Notes under the pieces: generated by a model
The model's database searches: none
The model's input: only the letters and a program-made list of their open reading frames with translations
Told to the model about the DNA's origin: nothing
DNA from: UBA2862 sp045637485
Lineage (GTDB): Bacteria; Bacillota; Clostridia; Christensenellales; Aristaeellaceae
Assembly: GCA_045637485.1 (NCBI GenBank)
Contig: JAZTZK010000311.1
Span: forward strand, 1-9,696
Direction of reading: 5' to 3'
Length of the DNA stretch: 9,696 nt
In this document: in pieces, positions 6,345 to 9,696 of the stretch
Numbering within the stretch: the first letter of the stretch is position 1
How the letters are laid out: each line of letters begins with the position of its first letter
Made by a program: the position numbers and the translations under genes

Positions 6345-7145
6345 ATGAACAAGGTCTACTGCTGCTTCCCTGGCGGAAAGCACAAAGCGCTCACCATGAG
6401 CTATGACGACGGGCGGACCCAGGACCGTCGCCTCGTCGAGATTTTCAACCGCTACGGCATTAAGGGCACGTTCCACTTGAACAGCGGCTTGCTGGGCGAC
6501 GAGATGCACATCCGCCCGGAGGAGATCAGAGCCCTCTACGCAGGACACGAGGTGGCCTGCCACACGGTGACCCACCCAACCATCGCCCGCTGCCCGCTGC
6601 CAGCGGTGATCCAGGAGGTGCTGGAGGACCGCAAGGCGCTGGAAGCGCTGACCAGCTATCCCGTGCGGGGTCTGAGTTACCCCAACGGCTCCGTTACCAG
6701 AGACATCGAGGTGCTGCTGCCCGCTTGCGGCATACGCTATTCCCGGGTGGTTGGCTCCTCCGACAGCTTCGCGCTGCCGGAAAATCCCTGGCGCTGGCAG
6801 GCCACCTGCCACCACAGCCACAACCTGATGGCCTTGGGCGAGCAGTTCAAGGCGCTGTTCAAGCGGCAATACCTGTACCTGATGTACGTCTGGGGCCACA
6901 GCTACGAGTTCGACAGCAACGGCGGCTGGGAGCTGATCGAGGGCTTCTGCAAGGCGATGGGCGGCCGGGACGATATCTGGTACTGCACCAACATCGAGTA
7001 CATGGATTGCATGGACGCCTTCGACCGCCTGCAATTCGCGGCGGACAATTCCTTTGTCCACAATCCCAACGCCATCGATTGCTGGATCCAGGTCAACGAC
7101 GACGAACCCGTCCGCGTGCCGGCGGACTGCACCATAGCGCTTTAA
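6345..7145 (+). CDS. NodB/CE4-type polysaccharide deacetylase, cytoplasmic
   Basis: This is predicted to remove acetyl groups from a carbohydrate with a divalent metal. GAAAGGA at 6331-6337 lies 7 bases before the ATG. The 266-residue product carries the NodB motifs. Motif 1 is TMSYDDG (17-23), with Asp21 as likely base and Asp22 as metal ligand. Motif 2 is HTVTHP, with His73 and His77 as metal ligands. A YPNG segment is at 112-115, in the place of the RPPYG or YPFG motif. The WGHSYEF segment has His185 as candidate late catalytic His. There is no signal peptide or membrane helix, so it should act in the cytoplasm on imported saccharide, which is unusual for CE4 enzymes. It lies 15 bases before the lyase gene. 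No convincing promoter is visible between the terminator and this gene. The true substrate, including whether it is O-acetyl or N-acetyl, is unknown. Confidence 0.88.
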   Translation: MNKVYCCFPGGKHKALTMSYDDGRTQDRRLVEIFNRYGIKGTFHLNSGLLGDEMHIRPEEIRALYAGHEVACHTVTHPTIARCPLPAVIQEVLEDRKALEALTSYPVRGLSYPNGSVTRDIEVLLPACGIRYSRVVGSSDSFALPENPWRWQATCHHSHNLMALGEQFKALFKRQYLYLMYVWGHSYEFDSNGGWELIEGFCKAMGGRDDIWYCTNIEYMDCMDAFDRLQFAADNSFVHNPNAIDCWIQVNDDEPVRVPADCTIAL

Positions 7146-7160
7146 ACGGAGGAAACGAAC

Positions 7161-8222
7161 ATGCTTGAATACATCGATCCAATCACCGGCTACGCCGTGC
7201 GGCGATACACTGAGGGCCCCGAGCGCAACGCGAAGCTCTACTTCACCTGCGAGAATTTCTCCACCGACGACCGCTACTTCTTCTTCATGAAGCAGCAGCT
7301 GCCCGGCAAAACAGACGGCGGCTGCTACCGCGCGGACGTTGAGACCGGAGAGCTCACCCGCATTACCGATTCCAACTACCGGGGCTTTGCCACCGACCGG
7401 GAAAAGAACATCGGCTACACCTGCAAGAACGAGACTGAAGTCTATGCCGTGGACCTGTCCACCGGCGAGCGAACCAAGCTGGGCGACTTGCCCAAGGACG
7501 GCCAGATCACCGGCCACCTGACCGCCGCCAGCACCGGTCGCGTAGCGTGCAGCTACCACCTGGCCAACAAGCTGTACGCGCTTGTCATCATGGACCCGGG
7601 CAAGGAGGCCGAGGTGGTCTATCGGAGCGACTACCGCTTGGGCCACGCCCAGATCTGCCCCACCGACGAAAACCTGATCTTCTACATTCACGAGACCGAG
7701 GGCGACGCCTTCCAGCGTACCTGGATGTTCGATGTGAGGGAGCGCTATGTGCGCCCCTACTATGTGGAACACCCCAACGAGTGGATCACCCATGAGGTCT
7801 GGGCCGCCGACGGCAGCGAGATGGCCATCATGAAGCTGGACCCCGCCGGCTTCGTGGACGGCGAAAAGGGCGAGCGCCACACCGGCAACATCATACTCTG
7901 TGACAAGGACGGCCGCCACTTCGACGTGGCCGCCGCCAGCGAGCAGCTGCTCCACCCCTGCATCAGCCGGGACAAGAAGTGGCTGTGCGCCGACCGCATC
8001 AGCTACCTGGGTGTGAACGTGCAGGAGGGCGTGGTGCTCATCGAGCGGGCCACTGGCAAGGCGAAGCTGATCGCCACCACCGGCAGCTGCAAGACCGGCG
8101 CGGACCACCAGCACCCCTCCTTCAACCGCCGGGGCGACATGATCCTGTTCTCCAGCCCCGATGAGAACGGCAATGCCCAGGTGTGCACCATCGACCTGAA
8201 GCAGGTCATGAAGGATTGGTAA
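7161..8222 (+). CDS. Oligogalacturonate lyase-like beta-propeller (PL22 type)
   Basis: The family splits short unsaturated oligogalacturonates by beta-elimination to 4-deoxy-5-keto-uronates in the cytoplasm. ACGGAGGA at 7146-7153 lies 7 bases before the ATG. The 353-residue product consists of repeated beta-propeller blades, each with a pattern like D..TGE..RIT (about 57-70, 94-106), and Trp/Asp-rich turns. Conserved His segments include LGHAQICP (His162), ITHEVWAADG (His211), HPCISRDKKW (His265) and DHQHPSFNRRGDMILFSS (His316 and His318). This set resembles the catalytic and Mn-binding His residues of PL22 enzymes, although the family Gln ligand is not evident at its usual place. There is no signal peptide. 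It is co-transcribed with the deacetylase, and a broken esterase fragment begins 5 bases after its stop. Family confident; exact substrate inferred. Confidence 0.88.
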   Translation: MLEYIDPITGYAVRRYTEGPERNAKLYFTCENFSTDDRYFFFMKQQLPGKTDGGCYRADVETGELTRITDSNYRGFATDREKNIGYTCKNETEVYAVDLSTGERTKLGDLPKDGQITGHLTAASTGRVACSYHLANKLYALVIMDPGKEAEVVYRSDYRLGHAQICPTDENLIFYIHETEGDAFQRTWMFDVRERYVRPYYVEHPNEWITHEVWAADGSEMAIMKLDPAGFVDGEKGERHTGNIILCDKDGRHFDVAAASEQLLHPCISRDKKWLCADRISYLGVNVQEGVVLIERATGKAKLIATTGSCKTGADHQHPSFNRRGDMILFSSPDENGNAQVCTIDLKQVMKDW

Positions 8223-8227
8223 ACGAT

Positions 8228-8350
8228 TTGAATGCGATCTACATCATCGGCGACTCCACCGTGGATGACAACCGGCCCCCCTTCCGGGGCTAAGGCTGGG
8301 CCCTGCCTCAGTTCGTCCGAATGCAAAGGATTTATCAAATAAAGCTATGA
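8228..8350 (+). pseudogene. Broken N-terminus of an SGNH/rhamnogalacturonan acetylesterase
   Basis: From TTG at 8228 the frame reads NAIYIIGDSTVDDNRPPFRG, hits TAA at 8291-8293, then goes on as GWALPQFVRM for a few codons and ends by overlapping the start of the intact esterase. GDSTVDDN is block I of CE12-type SGNH esterases, and the family sequence after it is PPF.GWG.ALPQF, so the TAA stands where a Trp is expected. Only the first 20 to 30 residues survive, with no GxND or DxxH block. It starts 5 bases after the lyase stop, so it is the scar of a gene that once sat in this operon position. It is not a copy of the intact neighbour, since sequences after GDST differ clearly. Confidence 0.75.
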
Positions 8351-8997
8351 CTCTATTCATATGCGGCGATTCCACCGCCGCCAGCTACGGGCCAGAGCTC
8401 ACGCCGCTGACCGGCTGGGGGCAGCTGCTGCCCGAGCTCCTGCCGGGCGTGGCCGTCGTCAATCGGGCCATCGCGGGGCGCAGCACCCGCCCCTTCATCG
8501 GCGAGGGGCGGCTGAAGGACGTCGAGGGTGAGCTGAACCCGGGCGACCTCATGCTGATCCAGTTCGGCCACAACGACAGCGGCGACAAGCCCGAGCGCCA
8601 CACTGAGCCCTGGGCCGACTTCACGGACAACCTGGGCGCGTTCATCAACGCCGCGCAGGCCCATGAGGCACGGCCGGTGTTGATGACCCCCATCTGCATA
8701 CGGTGCTGGGAGGGCGGCGCGCTACTGCCCTCCCACGGCGAATACATCGACGCCGTGCGCACGCTGTCGCGCCGACGAAGCATCCCGCTGATCGACATGT
8801 ACGCCATCAGCTTTGACCACGTTCGCAGCCTGGGCGAGGAGGGCAGCAAGGCGATGTACATGCACTTCGGCCCCGGCCTCTTCCCCCACTGGCCCGATGG
8901 CTCAGCCGACGACACCCACACCCGCGCCTCCGGCGCCGTCGCCTGGGCCGACGCTGTGGCCCGGGAACTGGTTCGGCTTGGATTGGTTTCAGTCTGA
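8347..8997 (+). CDS. SGNH-type acetylesterase, rhamnogalacturonan acetylesterase-like (CE12)
   Basis: This is predicted to release acetate from acetylated pectin fragments. The 216-residue product has the SGNH blocks in order: GDST (Ser9 nucleophile, 7-10), NRAIAGRS (Gly44, oxyanion hole), FGHND (74-77, with Asn76), and DDTHTRASG (Asp188 and His191 of the DxxH pair). Length and block spacing fit CE12-like enzymes. No signal peptide is present, since block I begins at residue 7, so it acts in the cytoplasm. The ribosome binding site is poor: AAAGGA at 8325-8330 is about 16 bases upstream, and a short AAAG lies closer. Translation may be helped by the esterase remnant, whose frame ends across this ATG (ATGA at 8347-8350). 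It is the last gene of the enzyme cluster, and no clear terminator follows. Confidence 0.88.
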   Translation: MTLFICGDSTAASYGPELTPLTGWGQLLPELLPGVAVVNRAIAGRSTRPFIGEGRLKDVEGELNPGDLMLIQFGHNDSGDKPERHTEPWADFTDNLGAFINAAQAHEARPVLMTPICIRCWEGGALLPSHGEYIDAVRTLSRRRSIPLIDMYAISFDHVRSLGEEGSKAMYMHFGPGLFPHWPDGSADDTHTRASGAVAWADAVARELVRLGLVSV

Positions 8998-9128
8998 GCC
9001 AAGGTATGTAGCGACACCTGCGCCGCCACTGTTTATTCCTTCGTTTATCCCCGTTCAACCATTTCTGACTTTTCCGTCAGTGGGCGCCCCTCAGGCGGTT
9101 GGAGACCGGGATGTGTGGGCACCTCCCT

Positions 9129-9329
9129 TTACTTCTTCTCTTTCCCGAACAGTAGCCTGGCGATCCCGCCAACTACATCTTCGACGGTCTTGATGCCTGT
9201 GCCGAAACCTTCCCTGAATACATTATTCATTTCCCGTATCTGTTCAGTCATGGCGGCGTAGACGCCACCGCTACGAGGAGTTATGCCTGTAGCGGTGACC
9301 TCCAGGCCGCCAAAGTAGGTGCAAATACA
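9129..9329 (-). pseudogene. C-terminal fragment of an unknown protein
   Basis: On the minus strand a frame runs from about 9329 to a TAA at 9129-9131, giving about 66 residues. It reads TYFGGLEVTATGITPRSGG, then VYAAMTEQIREMNNVFREG, then GTGIKTVEDVVGGIARLLFG and KEKK at the end. The composition and the amphipathic last 40 residues look like a real C-terminus. The only Met (at 9251-9249) has no ribosome binding site, and the frame is closed by a stop at 9330-9332 where the unassigned DNA begins. I read it as the tail of a gene cut by the rearrangement that brought in the transposase remnant. A 9-bp inverted repeat (9266-9274 with 9289-9297) lies inside it. Family not recognised. Confidence 0.45.
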
Positions 9330-9512
9330 TCAGGACTGAATCACCATGCAGCAAGCCGCGCCACCATGAATGAAACCGATGGGGGTGACAGGGACGAGCG
9401 GAAGAGGTATAATAAAGGCACGGCGAAGGTCGATAACTAAGTGGGTGAAGAGGCCGAGACTGAATCTGACTAATGATTCCCGAGTTGCACCACGAGCTGT
9501 CTGATCACGAGA
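9330..9512. other. Unassigned DNA between gene fragment and transposase remnant
   Basis: No supported gene lies in this stretch on either strand. The long minus-strand frame across 9330-9662 is a shadow, because the plus strand of its last part codes for transposase. The bases at 8998-9128, on the other side of the gene fragment, are also empty apart from a weak hairpin (CTGAC 9065-9069 with GTCAG 9076-9080). The stretch holds one promoter-like pair at 9385-9413. It could be an element end or noncoding part of a decayed mobile element. Confidence 0.5.
9385..9413 (+). promoter_or_regulatory. Possible sigma-A promoter
   Basis: GTGACA at 9385-9390 (5 of 6 consensus bases) and TATAAT at 9408-9413 (6 of 6) are 17 bases apart, the ideal spacing. 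Transcription would run rightward into the unassigned DNA and the transposase remnant. Confidence 0.45.
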
Positions 9513-9696
9513 AGTGAGAAAAAGACGTACAGTAAAATAATACTGAGAGGGAATCATGGGATTATTGCTGGACAGTAATGGCATGCCGCTTCTGCACGAA
9601 TGCTTTCCGGGCAATACTTCGGATACGCTGGTTCTGCAGCCAATGGTAGAACAAGTCCGCAAATCAGGTATGACGACCGGACGAATTATAGTCGTG
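9513..9696 (+). pseudogene. IS1634/IS4-type transposase, broken internal fragment
   Basis: From ATG at 9556 the frame reads MGLLLDSNGMPLLHECFPGN, then TSDTLVLQPMVEQVRKSG, then GRIIVV at the window edge. This is the DDE transposase core of the IS1634 group (typical GL..D..G.P....FPGNTSD pattern), just before the second catalytic Asp, which would lie beyond the window. The normal N-terminal portion of nearly 200 residues is missing. A piece of it seems to survive in other frames: SEKKTYSK from 9513, then NNTERE one base out of phase, then another shift before the ATG. An in-frame TGA at 9544-9546 also closes the frame upstream. The element is therefore decayed at its 5' side. Whether the 3' part is intact cannot be seen. 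Confidence 0.75.

Noticed and set aside
6171..8114. 647-codon minus-strand frame across the deacetylase and lyase genes
   Set aside because: It spans two clearly real plus-strand enzymes with ribosome binding sites and conserved motifs. Its Gly/Val/Ala-rich product is typical of an antisense shadow.
9065..9080. CTGAC/GTCAG hairpin as a terminator of the esterase gene or of the minus-strand fragment
   Set aside because: The stem is only 5 bp and no T run follows on either strand.
9330..9662. 110-codon minus-strand frame at the right end
   Set aside because: Its first half lies opposite recognisable transposase coding sequence on the plus strand, and its product shows no family pattern.

Overview
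The window looks like chromosomal DNA from an uncultured gut- or rumen-type Clostridia (Bacillota). The basis is strong AGGAGG-type ribosome binding sites, consensus sigma-A style promoters, moderately high GC with C/G-ending codons in the main operon, a CUT1 sugar importer of the LplB/LplC type, and a solute-binding protein with a non-lipoprotein signal peptide. The taxon is inferred from style only.

Bases 1-2500 form an accessory, partly decayed region. It holds the 3' end of an unknown gene closed by a terminator, a helix-turn-helix fragment, a small exported protein, and three short membrane-protein genes in tandem. The middle one of these looks intact and its two neighbours look cut short. 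On the minus strand at about 2229-2450 lies a relic of a flavodoxin-like protein.

Bases 2568-8997 form a catabolic locus on the plus strand. A consensus promoter (TTGACA, 18 nt, TATAAT) precedes two ABC permeases, an intergenic stem-loop, a 497-residue solute-binding protein and a strong terminator. After the terminator come three enzymes without signal peptides: a NodB/CE4-type polysaccharide deacetylase, a PL22-type oligogalacturonate lyase and an SGNH esterase of the rhamnogalacturonan acetylesterase (CE12) type. A broken SGNH N-terminus sits between the lyase and the intact esterase. The consistent reading is that acetylated pectin oligosaccharides (oligogalacturonides and/or rhamnogalacturonan pieces) are imported, deacetylated in the cytoplasm and cleaved by the lyase to keto-uronates. 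No transporter ATPase is present, as is usual for LplBC-type systems that share an MsmX-like ATPase.

Bases 8998-9696 are a mobile-element junction. They contain a minus-strand C-terminal gene fragment, about 180 bases of unassigned DNA with a good promoter-like pair, and the broken internal part of an IS1634/IS4-type transposase that runs off the end. I found no tRNA, rRNA, CRISPR array or phage gene. The most notable content is the cytoplasmic acetyl-pectin processing module. I did not find a clearly new system class.
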